From assembly GCA_946811695.1 (NCBI GenBank), contig OX328123.1, positions 148,075,975 through 148,139,974 on the forward strand: 64,000 nucleotides of DNA, written 5' to 3'. This document shows, piece by piece, positions 22,450-34,359 of this stretch (the first letter of the stretch is position 1; every line of letters begins with the position of its first letter). This DNA comes from Gonocerus acuteangulatus. Taxonomy: Eukaryota > Arthropoda > Insecta > Hemiptera > Coreidae. The position numbers and the translations under genes are program-made. Below the pieces are notes generated by a model, which saw only the letters and a list, made by a program, of their open reading frames with translations, did not search any database and was not told the origin of the DNA.

Positions 22450-23995
22450 ACGAATTTCGAATTTCAGTTCGTCGAAAACAAAAAAGGTTTCACAAATTAA
22501 ATTACATTTTGCCGTCACAACAGTTTGCGTACAGGATAAGTATGTAAGCATAATAAAAAAATCTATTATTGATAGTATGTTATCAAGCTTTATATGCTAA
22601 AAAATCCACTCCAAATTTTTAACTGTCAAGCAGATCCACTAGTAATCGTAGATTATGGAAGTTTAGCCACAATATCTTCTGTATCAATAACATACAAGGT
22701 TTTGTCTTCTCATGTAAACTTGTCACTTAGATTTGTTTTTTCAAATATTGGATCATAAACATTGGACTTTTATTACCACTGATCTCTGCGACAACATATG
22801 TAAAATTCTTTTTACATGTTATTTTAACAAGAATAAAACTTCATTTTCCAATTCTTTCAAAGGAGCAAAGTTCTATTTCTCATCGAGATATATAACAATT
22901 TTTGTTTTGGGGTTGAAGCTTTTCTAAAACACGATCACATAAAAAGTAAGCTAATTAATAATTCCATAACTTTCTTATAATCATTTTGGAATAAGTATTT
23001 TACATTTTTTAAAATTGGTATTTTAAGTATTTTTAATTAGAGTGTCTGGTTTTTAAACAACTTTATCGATAATAAACACATTTTGAGAAAGTCTTTGTTG
23101 TTTATTTGTTATGTACAAACATACTATTCATTTTTAGAACAACTGAGAGAAAGTCGTATGTCAATGAAATATGCAAACAATTTATTAATAAAAGGTCGTA
23201 TGTCAACATAGATCATATAAGGCAATACATTTTGGGAAAAAAATACGGCATTATCATTCTAAGGTAAAATAAATAATGTTTAAGCATTTAAGGATAAATT
23301 AGAAGCAAAATGACATGTTTGAACGGTTTTTTGTCGCTCCTGAAAACTTTGATTATTTGACATACGACATATTAAAGGTTTCCAGGACGAGTTGTATGTG
23401 AACACACAAGTGCTGAGAGATTCCATTGACATTATACGGGAGAGCATTGCAAGCACAGGACTAGACTGCTTGTCTTCTACTAGGAACATCAAAGCCGCCG
23501 ATCTCTGGCAGCTTCTGGAATATTTAGACACCGCAACTGGCTGTTAGCGGCCTCCTCACTCCTCCATATTTAACGAGACCATAGGACAAACTCTCCCAGA
23601 ACGTCCTCTGCTCTAATATACTCCCTGACAGGCATCAGGTGCCTTCATCTCCAAGTAGTCTTTAAGTCTGCAAAGCTACTTAGCTTAAATTTCAAACTAT
23701 GAATTTTTAACGCCCCGCCCCTACAATGAACGACCTCATCGCCATTATATGATAGCAATTATATGCTGAGGAATTCACTATTTAAGTCTAATGGCTAGGG
23801 GAACATCTTCTTTAATAGACTTTTAAAAGAACTGTTCCACCAATAAGGACATTCGGCAAAAGCATTACTTAAGGTTTGAGTTGTTGAACGTTTCATCGTG
23901 CATATTTGGAGTTGATAATTATTACTTCACTAATAGGTTACCAGTATTATGGTTAATAACCTGTATAAAACCCCCTTTATTGCTCATAAATATCC
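22450..23995. other. No gene recognised
   Basis: AT-rich to about 23280, then moderately G+C-richer to 23720 without an ORF of recognisable type. Confidence 0.5.
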
Positions 23996-23999
23996 CGAA

Positions 24000-24800
24000 C
24001 CACCTCTTTAAACCGTTCCTTCATTTCCCTAGCCACCTCCTCTTTCATTCCTTCATTTCAAAAGCCACATTTTTACAATGCTCCTTCATTTCCCTTGCCA
24101 CCTCTTCCTTCGTTCCCTCTTTTCCCTAACCACCTCCTCTTTCATTCCTTCATTTCACAAGCCACATTTTTACAATGTCCTTCATTTCCCTTGCTACCTC
24201 TTCCTTCGGTCCCCAATTAACCTAACCACCTCCTTCCTTCGTTCCTTCATTTCCCTAGCAACCTCCTCCTTAGTTCCTTCATTTCTCTAGCCACCTCCTT
24301 CCATCGTTCCTTCATTTCCCTAGTCACCTCCTTCCATCGTTCCTTCCTTTCCCTAGCCACATCCTTCCACTGCTCCCTCATCTATTACACCGCCACATCC
24401 ACATCGTTCGTTTGTCTCGCTTGCCACCTCCTCTTTCGTTCCTGCATTTCCCTAGCCACCACCTTCCATCGTTCGTTTGTCTCACTAGCCACCTCCTCCT
24501 TCGTTCCTTCATTTCCCGAGCCACATCCTTCCACTGCTCCCTCATCTATTACACCGCCTCCTAAACGGTCCTTCACCTCCCTAGCCACTTCCATCGACTG
24601 ATCCTTCATCTTTCGAGACACCTCATTTGACCGCTCCTTCGTCTCCTCAACCACCTCCTTCGACTGCTCCTAAATGTCTCTAGCAATTTCCTTTGTATGC
24701 TTCTACGTCTCCCAAACTACGTCCTTCGGCCACTCCTTCATCTCCCAAACTATTTACTTCAACACTTTGTTAATCTCCCGAACCACTTCCTTAGACAGCT
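24000..24800. repeat. 32-33-bp minisatellite
   Basis: Degenerate tandem units of TTCATTTCCCTAGCCACCTC followed by CTTCNTCGTTCC, about 20 or more copies. On the minus strand the 33-bp version reads as an 11-residue EVAREMKERRR-type repeat, open over 24385-24654 (89 codons). I read this as a by-product of the repeat, since frame-changing 32-bp units are mixed in. Confidence 0.85.
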
Positions 24801-24829
24801 CCTTCATCATAGGTTACCACGCTTTTCTA

Positions 24830-25000
24830 GCGAGTATAGGGCTGATGCCTTTTCTATTTTCTAAACAAAAGCCACCACCCCATGGTGGGAATCGAACCCA
24901 CGACCCATGTCAAGGAGTGTTAAGTGCTCAAGCAGTAACTCTAGTATCGACTGTGCGCGGCTGCTCGCATACGTGGTATTTGCTGTTTTATGTTAACTAA
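24830..25000 (-). mobile_element. tRNA-derived SINE, type 2, minus copy
   Basis: The reverse complement has a B box in GTGGGTTCGATTCCCACCAT, preceded by a GTGTTAAG...GAGCACTT-like A-box region and followed by GGTGGCTTTTGTTTAGAAAA. The same head and tail lie at 49645-49790 on the plus strand. Confidence 0.7.
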
Positions 25001-25379
25001 CCTCGAATGTTCAATGCGAGCGGACAAACCACCAACAGCGACACAGGAATCGAAATTTATTTATTAAAATCTTTCAAAATATGGAAATAGTTTACTGCAA
25101 GCTGTATTTCTACCATTTCATTTCTTTTGATAGATCCTGCATTAAAAGAAACGGCGGAGTTAATACAATTTACAACAATAACAATAATTTAACTTTTTCA
25201 TTTTTCATGATGTGAAAACATGCGGCAATACGAGGCAACCAATCCCGTCTCCATGCAACGAACAGCTCGGATTGATGAGGCTTTGAGCACGACCGTTTTA
25301 CCAACAAGCACATGGATCGGACCACACAGTGCGTCGCGAGCAGCTCATAGCGAGCAATCCAGGTTTCAAAAACCCGTGC

Positions 25380-25465
25380 ATACATCTTGAGGCGTTCGAA
25401 TCAAGTAGCCTCACAATGTCGATACTAGGCTTTACACTCACGGCCACCGGGCCTTCCGCGGTCTT
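25380..25465 (-). mobile_element. SINE type 2-like head, degenerate
   Basis: The reverse complement begins CCCGGTGGCCGTGAGTGTAA, parallel to the GGCCCAGTGGCCGTGTGTGC start of the copy at 49.65 kb, and has TTGATTCGAACGCC where the B box should be. It is short and decayed. Confidence 0.5.
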
Positions 25466-25469
25466 ATTA

Positions 25470-25995
25470 CTAACAATTAAATAAAGCTAAATATAAAGTA
25501 AATGTAACGGTAGTTATAAACATTCTATCCTTGAGATAGCGCTACTCACTGTCTTTCCTCGCCCTATCCCATCCCCCTCCCTTCGTGAGCTGAATTCTCA
25601 TATTTCAGATGCCAAGCCTTTGAAGAAGCCGCTCCATCAACGTCACTCCATCTCAGGGCTTCGGATTGATGGATATCGACCGACGTTCCAAGGTCAGTAC
25701 TTACTGACGTTCCCTCTCCAACAACATATAGCTCTTTTCAACGCAATATTATTTCCAGAATTAGCAAAAGAGTACGTAACAAAGGAGCTGCTGTACTAAA
25801 CAATTTTCTCAGAAAGGTGGTAGTGTTCGTTGCATTTTTGATTTGAGTAAAATAAACTATATAAATTCAGAATTTAAACTTATAATAGTGTACTTTCCGC
25901 AGTGTTTTCAGAAAAACATGATACGTCTATACTTCAAAATATGATTACGCTTTTATTTATTTTTTTATTTTTTAATTCATTTGTGAGCATCCGTA
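25470..25995. other. No gene recognised
   Basis: A moderately G+C-rich section (25550-25720) without a recognisable ORF, then AT-rich DNA. Confidence 0.5.
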
Positions 25996-25999
25996 ACTA

Positions 26000-26095
26000 A
26001 GGCGATTAGCTTGTATATTTTTGGCATCAGCCCTATCTTTGCTAGAAAAGGGTGGTAACCTGTAGATAACCCGTCCTAAAATCCTTTGTTCATAA
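26000..26095 (+). mobile_element. SINE type 2 tail fragment
   Basis: The phrase GGCATCAGCCCTATCTTTGC followed by TAGAAAAGGGTGGTAACCT parallels the body of the SINE at 24.83-25.0 kb (complement GGCATCAGCCCTATACTCGC). Confidence 0.55.
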
Positions 26096-26264
26096 TATAT
26101 GGGCGTTAAAATTGAAATGAATTGTATATTTTTGACCTTACCTTTTAGCACTTTCCTCCGAAGGAAAGTAGCTATTGAGATTGCACTCATGACGGAATTT
26201 TTGAAAAATTTCTTCAAATCTTTATCGATCCTACCTAGTAGACACCGAAAATGACCCCCGTTAA

Positions 26265-26265
26265 A

Positions 26266-26352
<87 letters not shown>

Positions 26353-26935
26353 TGTTAACACGATAGCGGCCAGAGTTTTTGTTTTTTCGTCACGAAACTT
26401 GGTATATAGCATTCAATTAGCAAACGATTGAACGAGTTCGTTAACCACCAAAATCGATCCACTGGAAGGGGGGGGGGGTTTACCCCGAACCCAAAACACT
26501 AATTTGACCATGTCAGCCGTAATATTTGTTATATTTCAACGAAGCTTGGTATTCCTAGTGGTAATATAGACAGAAAAGTGAGATATGAAAATGAACTAAA
26601 TCGGTTCATAAGGAGGGGGGGTTTACTCCGAACCAACAATACAATACCAATTTGCCACTACCAGCCGTGATTTTTGGTATATTTTGACAAAACTCGGTAT
26701 TCGTAGTGGTAATCTACAGGTAAATATGTGTTGTAAAAATAAACTAAATCGGTTCATTAGGAGGGGGGGTTTACTCCGGACCCAAATTACTAATATTCTC
26801 ATACTGGTCGTAATTTCTGCTTTATTGTAACGAAACGCGGTATACGTCGTGGGTAACTCATGTGAAAGAAGTCTTGTAAAAATGAGCTAAATCGGTCAAT
26901 CAGAAAGGGGGATTTACTTTGTAATATATTTCAAT
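26265..26935. repeat. Family B: (TA)n followed by ~146-bp tandem repeat
   Basis: A TA tract (26268-26349) leads into CTGTTAACACGATAGCGGCC. About three and a half degenerate ~146-bp units follow, each with a G-run and TTTACTCCGAACCC, then a GGTATTCGTAGTGGTAAT block and a CTAAATCGGTTCATNAGGAG block. Related sequence flanks the TA tracts at 44.85-45.18 kb. The three G-runs (9, 7 and 7 Gs) are conserved features of the unit. It is probably part of a larger non-autonomous element. Confidence 0.7.
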
Positions 26936-26939
26936 AGAA

Positions 26940-27395
26940 AAGCCCGCCAGACGTAGGTTCACAAAGCCGCCGCAAGGAGCGCTTTCTACCACTAGAGGGA
27001 CTGTATCCTGTTCCTGCGTTAGATCAAAATACGATAATATGAGGATTTTTGTATTCATTACGGAGTGTAGTAGGTACCATGCGTAAACATAACTCTGGAA
27101 GCAAATTAATAATTGATCAGTTACTCATTACAAAATTAAAAGCGAACTATTCATGTTTTTATTTTATTTATGTAGGATATTTTTAGCAAATTGTTCTGGA
27201 AAGCAGTCTACACTACCCAAATTCTGAGGAAAGTGCTTAGTTATGCAGCTCCTGCGTGACGAACTTTTTTTTGGTAGCGCGGTCTCTCTCTTTATCTCCA
27301 TACTGAGGAAAGAACATAAATAATAAGTGGATCAAATCAACACACACACACACACACTTCCCTACTATATACTTTCCCACTATATCCCTCAGATC
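26940..27395. other. No gene recognised
   Basis: Nothing beyond a short CA tract (27341-27356). Confidence 0.5.
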
Positions 27396-27399
27396 CCAC

Positions 27400-27450
27400 T
27401 GATCACGAAAATAACGGTGGTTCAAATTCGTATATATACATATATGTATA

Positions 27451-27505
<55 letters not shown>

Positions 27506-27945
27506 TCCGATTTTGATGAAATTTGGTACAAAAATCGTTCGTCTTGCTTGAAAGGTCAAGTTCGTTAATCAGCAGAATCCTTCCACTGGAAAACGATTTT
27601 TGGAGCGAAATGTGGCGAAAAAAAATTGTAATGCTTACCTTTTGAGTTTATAAGCTTGCAGGTACACGTTTTATAGGTTTCTTAACGTAAAAAAAAGCGA
27701 ATGAAACTATTTTTAAAGCGATATCTGTAACAGTTTTTGAGAAACATGGAAACACTTACTTTGTACAATCGTTTTTGGATACCCAAACTGAACATTAGAG
27801 TTTGGGTATCCAAAAACGATTAATTCAGTTGAAACTTTCTAGATGTTTGATATTCATCTAAATTAAGAAAGATACATTTTTGTTCCGTTAGTAGTTAAGG
27901 AAGTACTAGAAATAAAATATTTCATTAACAGGCATGAAAAGTTTT
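27400..27945 (+). mobile_element. Family A dispersed repeat, copy 4, truncated
   Basis: It has the CACGAAAATAACGGTGGTTC block, a TA tract (27430-27503), TTTGGTACAAAAATCG, and GTTCGTTAATCAGCAGAATC. It is cut off at about 27945 where Jockey-type coding sequence begins. It contains an unusual perfect hairpin, listed separately. Confidence 0.75.
27767..27821. repeat. Perfect 23-bp inverted repeat with 9-nt loop
   Basis: Arms 27767-27789 and 27799-27821 are exactly complementary, around the loop GAACATTAG. Other family A copies have only the left-arm sequence (CGTTTTTGG-type) here, so the right arm looks like a local inverted duplication. Confidence 0.95.
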
Positions 27946-29740
27946 GGGATTTACGTATATTTTCTTCTATGGCAAAGATCCCGTTATCCCTCGGACAGAA
28001 ACACATACAACAGACTGACACGACAGCTGAAATCTTCCCTATCCCAATTCCGCTCAGAATCCTTTAACGAGTACCGTTCATCCCTCTCTACGTTTCGTTG
28101 TGGACATCCACTCGAACAGTAGAGAAAATCCTTAAGTTTCACACAATTCCTTCTCCTCTCAAACGCAGCGATAGGACCTGGGCCAGAAGTGATGAAGAAA
28201 AGGCGTTCCTCCTATCCACACACCTAACCACAGTATTTCCTCCAAATCTTCAAACTAGCCCCTCACACGTTAAGATATTGAAGAATACTTGAATTCTCCT
28301 TTGCCTCTGGCCTTCCCTCCTAAAGCTTTTCATCCGTCCGAAGTAAGATACATAATCAAACACCTCCCTAGGAAATTTTCCGGCAATGACCTTATCACCT
28401 CCACAATTCTTAAAAACCTCCCTCAGAAGGCCATCACATACCTGTGTAACTCAATCCTTAGAACAACCCATTTCCCGAGCCCCTGGAAACATTCACTAGT
28501 TATCAATATCCCCAAACCCTTCAAACCTCCAGATTGCCCTTCTTCCTATCGACCTATCAGCCTCCTCCCATTAATGTACGAAATATATGAAAATCTCCTG
28601 TACAAAGGAATCCTCCCTATCATAGAATCCTCGAAGAAAATCCCCAACCATCAATTTGGTTTCCACTTCCAGCATTCCACCATACAACAGTGTTTACGAG
28701 TTGTAGACTCAATATCCTCCTCGCTTGAACGTAAGAGTTTTTGCACGAGAGCCTTTCTCGACGTTGCTCAAGCATTTAATCAGGTTTGGCACCCGGGATT
28801 ACTTTACAAAATATAGCTAATTCTCCCACACACCTATTTCCTTATCCTCAAATCCTACCTTTCAAATAGATCCCTCCAAGTCAAACAAGGCACAACTCTT
28901 TCCCCGGCCTGCTCCATAAATGCTGGAGTCCCCCGAGGGAGTATTATTGGTCCTCTCCTTTTCCTTCTTTACACTGCGGATATTCCCACACACCGTCAAA
29001 CCCTACTAACAACCTACGCAGAGATACTGCCATCCTATCAACTTCCCCTGATCTTTCAGTAGCAACGCAATACCTGCAGGAACATCTCTCCGCCATACAA
29101 CGTTGGAGTGAAATGTGGAAAATAAAAATCAACCCAGAAAAATGCAAACACGTAATATTCACCCTCAACCTGAGATCATGCCCTCCTGTCTACCTCAAAA
29201 ATACTCCACTCCCAGTATATAACGAGGTTCGATATCTAGGGCTATACTTTGACAACCGTCTGACATGAAACCCTCACACAAGCCTGAAAAGACAAGAACT
29301 GAACATAAGATACGGACTACTTAGACGACTCCTTGGACCTTCATCTAAATTACAAAATAATCATTCGACCCGTTTGGACATACGCACTTGAACTCTGGGA
29401 ATCTGCAAAAACATCCAACATCAACAAAAAACGGGCATTTTAGTCCAAAGTTCTCCGCAAAATTGTCCACGCACCTTTCTAAGTATCCAACAAAACCCTA
29501 CATAATGACCTTAACATCCCATTTGTCCTTGACCTTGCTTAAACCCGTTTCCAAATTTTCCATTCCAAATTGTCCCACCATCCTAATCCTGAAGGTCTAT
29601 ACTTATCTTAACAATCCCACCCGGACAATCCTCCCAGGCGGCTTAAGAGACAGTGGCCCCGAGTTAAGATACTTACCTGATCCCTCTGGATCATTGAAAT
29701 ATTTAGTTAAACAACTAGTGAAGTGCCAACAATGATTGTA
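27946..29740 (+). mobile_element. Jockey-type LINE, decayed ORF2 (RT region)
   Basis: The conceptual order is an endonuclease-RT linker (LWQRSRYPSDRNTYNRLTRQ, ~27970), the RT fingers and palm in the open frame 28289-28816, then, past a stop at 28814-28816, motif B GVPRGSIIGPLLFLLY (~28924). Motif C (YADD) is destroyed by a 1-nt loss at about 29020. RWSEMWKIKINPEKCKHVIF follows in a shifted frame (~29103), then YLGLYFDNRLT (~29233) and thumb remnants to ~29730. The endonuclease is absent, and there is no RNase H, which fits Jockey. It is dead: a 1-nt frameshift at the catalytic site and several stops. It is joined to a family A copy at its 5' side. Confidence 0.9.
28289..28816 (+). pseudogene. 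Reverse transcriptase fragment (Jockey clade)
   Basis: A 175-codon open segment of the RT. Near its start is the Jockey-typical HPSEVRYIIKHLPRKFSGND (residues ~16-35), then SSYRPISLLPLMYEIYENLL (~84-103), a thumb-like HQFGFHFQHSTIQQCLRVVD (~119-138) and motif A FLDVAQAFNQVWHPGLLYKI (~156-175), whose Asp in FLDV is one of the three catalytic carboxylates. The frame ends at an in-frame TAG right after motif A, and recognisable RT continues in the same frame beyond it. This is therefore a fragment of a ~900-residue ORF2 rather than a small protein. Function in an intact element: target-primed reverse transcription of the LINE RNA. Confidence 0.9.
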
Positions 29741-29744
29741 TTTA

Positions 29745-31965
29745 TTTTAATTTTTCCGATTCGATCATATGGTCATATCAATATCTGTAATAATTTCCAG
29801 GTGCCTGGTTATAAAAATTTGATTCTACTCCCCCAGGCACGGCACGAACAATACTAAATTAGCCCCCCCCCCCCAGAAATGTTTGTCTAGATCCGCCTAT
29901 GCAAAGAGGTCCTCACATCGCGAACATTGAGGCCTTCGTCCTCCAACAAGGTGGTACCCGTGAATTAGACGTGTGGCCAATTTTTAATCGGATTGTCATC
30001 AAGTTCATCACGATTTTGGGAGAGGCTCATTAGTCTCATGGCATGGAGCTTAGCTTTGTATTTCGCTTGCCATATTATCTTCACTAGAGTTTTTATAAGA
30101 TCGTTTATAAAATCGTTGACATGTAGAGGAAAGACAGGATCAGCTGTTGCTGTTGCTGCCTTCCTCACTTGTTCATCAGCTCTATCATTAATCTACATCC
30201 CGCTGCAGTTATGAAGTTGATAATTGTCTGATTCAAACAATTTAGCCTATGTTTTCTTGTGCTTGAGGATATTCACTCTAAGGATTTTTATACCAATATA
30301 AGACCCGGAAAGATAATGCCCAATCATCTAATTAGTCAAACAAAAAGTAGTTTATGATCATTTTCCTCACATTTTTTAATATCAAGAAGCATTTCAACCT
30401 TACTAACCAAGCAACCGTGTACTTCCTTACCAGGTAATTAAACTTATAAGTTTTCCTGAAAGTGGAGGAGCTCAAAACGTTCAGGGAAGCGGTAAAAACT
30501 TTCCGAAAAACAACGATATTGATGAATAACCTTAATTAGGTTGATGGAACCAGCTTCGAACCTGTTTAAAATTAACAGAGTAACACTACTCTACTAGACG
30601 GTTTGATTGAATTTTACATACCATAAATGGGTTTTCAGTAATCAATACTTAGTCATAAAAAATATTATCGACAAAAAAAAAAAAAAAAACGGAATGGGAA
30701 TTTACTCTGTTTATATATATGAAAATTTCTGTAACTTAATTATTGTTTTTATTCAGTTTTGGTTTTTGTTGAACCGAAAGAATAAATTATTTTATTTTTA
30801 TCGCTGTAAATACCTCAAAAACTAATAAATAAAATATTGCAGGCACAAGTATCGCAGGGATTTATAAACCTATGCATGTCTTACCTATGGGGGAAAATGG
30901 TTTACGAGAAGAGGCGAAGTGGGATTAGTGATCAGTGAATGGTGTCACCGATGGCTAGCTACGAGTGACATCACAATGGCGGGCGAGGGAAAAGCGTTGA
31001 CGTCCTGAATAGCCGCTAATCCACTAAATGCCGAGCAGCCGCTGACTGACACCGGGCTAAACCCTGAAAAATTATTGTACACATCGACAGGCATTGTGGT
31101 GTCGGTTTTTGTGCTTTGACATTAATGTAATGAGAGGGCATTAGGAGGGATTCGCGCTCATTGTGGCAATCGCAGCGCTATCTGCATGGCGGTGGCCCAT
31201 CAATTCAATCAAATCACAGAATCGTTCCTTTGATGAATGGCTTGCTTGCTTGTCCTTGTCTGTTAGTACCCTCCTATGTCATGTTTCCGACATATTTCGT
31301 TTTTAAGCTCTGCTCTCTCTTTCATTCGTGTTGTCATCGAAGGGTTACAAGGTTGGACTCAAACGACCAATTTTTTACCTCATCTCCATGGTTATTTCGA
31401 TTTTTTTTTTTTTTTTTTTTGGAAACCGCTTTTGAAGAAATTAACATAGAAATGAACATTGTCGTGATTGAAGACTTCTCTGGCATCTTCCTGTTTGGTT
31501 AATAGTTTACTTATTGATTATTACATTCTTAAATAGATGTACATATTTAATATGATGGATTATGACGAGAAAAAACTCAAATCTCGATTAACGTGAGAAG
31601 AAAGTTTAAATAACTTTGAAAGAAGCCTATTAAGCTATCTTTCATCCCTACCCCTTACACGCCGATGCGCCAATATGTTGGTAGTGGGCGGCTTTGGACG
31701 ACGAAGTGCCAATATATTGGCGTTAGGATTTCAGGCTCAGCATATGACGTATGTGAGACTTCTCAGAAGGTAAATCGCAGCCAGGTCCTTCTCTATCTCC
31801 AGCAGGTGTTATTGACGAGTTTTCTAGGATTTCGAAAAAGGCAGTTTGCTTTTTCTAAAGCTTAAACAACGTAATTTGCTGTGAAAGCACCATGGTTTCA
31901 AGGGAAATAAGTTTTCTTTCCGTACTAAAAAGGAGTTACGTGTAAAAAGGATTTAGCACAAATTA
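29745..31965. other. No gene recognised
   Basis: Two G+C-richer patches stand out: 29900-30200, and 30880-31340 with TAATG-type and GGCGGTGGCCC-type strings. They have no recognisable ORF and are not repeated elsewhere in the window, so they could be unique host sequence, for example regulatory. This is only a compositional impression. Confidence 0.4.
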
Positions 31966-31967
31966 AA

Positions 31968-31969
<2 letters not shown>

Positions 31970-32016
<47 letters not shown>
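31970..32016. repeat. (TA)n microsatellite
   Basis: About 23 TA units. Confidence 0.95.
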
Positions 32017-32022
<6 letters not shown>

Positions 32023-32569
32023 TTACTGATAAGAAAACACAAAAATCTAAAACAAAAAATCCTATTTTACGTAATTAATAATTTTAGTTTAAATTATTTG
32101 GAATAAATCTTTATTATTGCTAATGTAATAATTATAATTCCTAATTTAAAGCAAGGCAACTAGAGAATTTGTAAGTTAAAGCTAATTAAGATAAATTAAA
32201 TTAATGAGTCAGAAATGTAAAGCGGGAATCGAAGTGTGTGTGTGTGTGTTAGAGGCTAATACAGCCCCGTCTGAGGAGATATATGAGGTGAAGGCAAAGG
32301 CCGTCTAAGGGAGTGACAAGTCTCTAGGTAGTCCAGTCCGGAAAAAGGGCTAGAGTAAGAAAGAGAGGCAAGAAAACACAGACATCGTTGTAGGTACTTG
32401 ATTGTTTTTACATGAGGATCAATATAGTAGATCTCTAGACCACTGTCTTCTAAATCATATTAGAGGGGAGAGTGGATTGGTGATATTAGATTGGAAAAGG
32501 AATTTAAGATCTTGTTAAACGCATTAGGAAACGTAATGGAAAAGTCACATCAGGGCATGGAAGACTTGT

Positions 32570-32760
32570 AACTAGTCTTACCTTAGTCCTGCACCATGTA
32601 GTCCTGGTTAGCCCCATAGAATAGAGATACCGTCTAATCATGAAGGCTAGGACAGAGATGCTGCATCTAAACAGTAGGCCATGGCGAACAGACGGGCGTG
32701 GTCACTGCTCCATGTGCAATCTCAAGGAGGAGGAAGACACTCTGCTATGTAAGTTATGTA
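32570..32760 (+). mobile_element. LINE C-terminal zinc-knuckle remnant
   Basis: RYRLIMKARTEMLHLNSRPW and then GHCSMCNLKEEEDTLLC can be read between about 32626 and 32745. This matches the C-terminal region of RTE/CR1-like LINE ORF2 proteins, which have a C..C..H-type knuckle after a KART...LN.RPW segment. The reading stops soon after. The segment just before it (CACCATGTAGTCCTGGTTAG, GAATAGAGATACC) is the same sequence that is amplified in the minisatellite 250 bp downstream. Confidence 0.55.
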
Positions 32761-32884
32761 TATAGGTATGCACTCTGGCTGATGGACAATGTCCAAGCCT
32801 AAGTAAATTGTTTTATTATTCTCTTTTTATATTTGTATATATATATGTATGTATGAAATAATAAATTTACATTCAGTCAGTCAG

Positions 32885-33730
32885 TCAGTCAATAGAGATA
32901 CCGATGCATTCTGCTGTGTCCTGTAAGGAGAGCTCTTACTAGTCGTACCCAAGTCCTGCAACACGTAGTCCTGGTCAGCCCCATGGAGCAGAGATACCGA
33001 TGCATTCTGCCGTGTCCTGTAAGGAGAGCTGTTACTAGTCGTACCTTAGTCCTGCACCATGTAGACCTGGTTGGCCACATAGAATAGAGATGGCGATGCA
33101 TTCTGCAGTGTCCTGTAAGAAGAGCTGTTACTAGTCGTACCTTAGTCCTTCACCATGTAGTCCTGGTCAGCCCCATGGAGCAGAGATACCGATGCATTCT
33201 GCAGTGTCCTGTAAGAAGAGCTGTTACTAGTCGTACTCAAGTCCTGCAACACGTAGTCCTGGTCAGCCCCATGGAGCAGAGAAACCGATGCATTCTGCCG
33301 TGTCCTGTAAGGAGAGCTGTTACCAGTCGTACCTTAGTCCTGCACCATGTAGACCTGGTTGGCAACATAGAATAGAGATGGCGATGCATTCTGCAGTGTC
33401 CTGTAAGAAGAGCTGTTACTAGTCGTACCTTAGTCCTTCTACATGTAGTCCTGGTCAGCCCCATGGAGCAGAGATACCGCTGCATTCTGCAGTGTCCTGT
33501 AAGGAGACCTGTTACTAGTCGTACCTTAGTCCTTCACCATGTAGTCGTGGTTAGTCCCATAGAATAGAGATACCGATGCATTCTGCAGTGTCCTGTAAGG
33601 AGACCTGTTACTAGTCGTACCTTAGTCCTTCACCATGTAGTCCTGGTCAGCCCCATAGAATAGAGATGCCGATGCATTCTGCAGTGTCCTGTAAGAAGAG
33701 CTGTTACCAGTCGTACCTTAGTCCTGCACA
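32885..33730. repeat. 96-bp minisatellite
   Basis: Almost nine units of 96 bp containing CCGATGCATTCTGCAGTGTC, GAGCTGTTACTAGTCGTACC and CATGTAGTCCTGGTCAGCCC. The length is a multiple of three, so long artificial frames appear in both strands (e.g. EQRYRCILQCPVRRAVTSRT repeats at 33175-33375). It is preceded by a CAGT/CAGTC short repeat at 32874-32890. Confidence 0.95.
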
Positions 33731-33784
33731 GATTAAGGATAGTCTGTGTCCTCTTCTGTCTACGAAAAGCATAAATTACTTTGC

Positions 33785-34355
33785 TTTTCTCTAAGTGGAA
33801 CTGTAGCAGCACTTCCTCCTGTGTTTAGCCTCGACATCTCCAGGCTTAACATATAAGCCATCTTGTTAACATTTAACAAGTTAAAACAAAATGTTTAAAT
33901 ACAAGCTGTTTATTTTTTTTATATCTATGTATTATAAATAATTATAACGAGATATACAAATTTACATTACATTTTTTTTTTCTTTCTTTCCCTCCATATT
34001 CTAAAATAAATTAACCAACACCCCCAAAATTAATAAAATGCATTTTCGAAAGAATGATTAGCAGGCTGTGTATATAGCAACTCAATTTATTTGAGCAGCA
34101 TTCTTTATTTACTACAAATAAAGTTTTTGTTTCTACTGATGAATTTACAATAGATTTATCGTTATCGTTCTTGAATATACATTATATTGTTATTAGATTA
34201 ATGCAATTCTTTAACAGTTCTAACATTTGCTGAACTAAATAGACCATTAAGGAATAAGTGGAAACATGGAAAGCATTAATAATGTAATGAAAATAGTTTA
34301 GTAGCATTTATCATGATATATTTGTGATTATAATAAGTTTTAATTAGCTTTATGG
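33785..34355. other. No gene recognised
   Basis: AT-rich; nothing identifiable. Confidence 0.5.
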
Positions 34356-34359
34356 ATGC

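Noticed and set aside
28944..29168. 74-codon minus ORF
   Set aside because: It is the antisense shadow of the Jockey reverse transcriptase.
33175..33485. Repetitive ORFs EQRYRCIL... and the antisense MHRHLYSM...
   Set aside because: They are frames of a 96-bp minisatellite whose length is divisible by three; no independent sign of coding.
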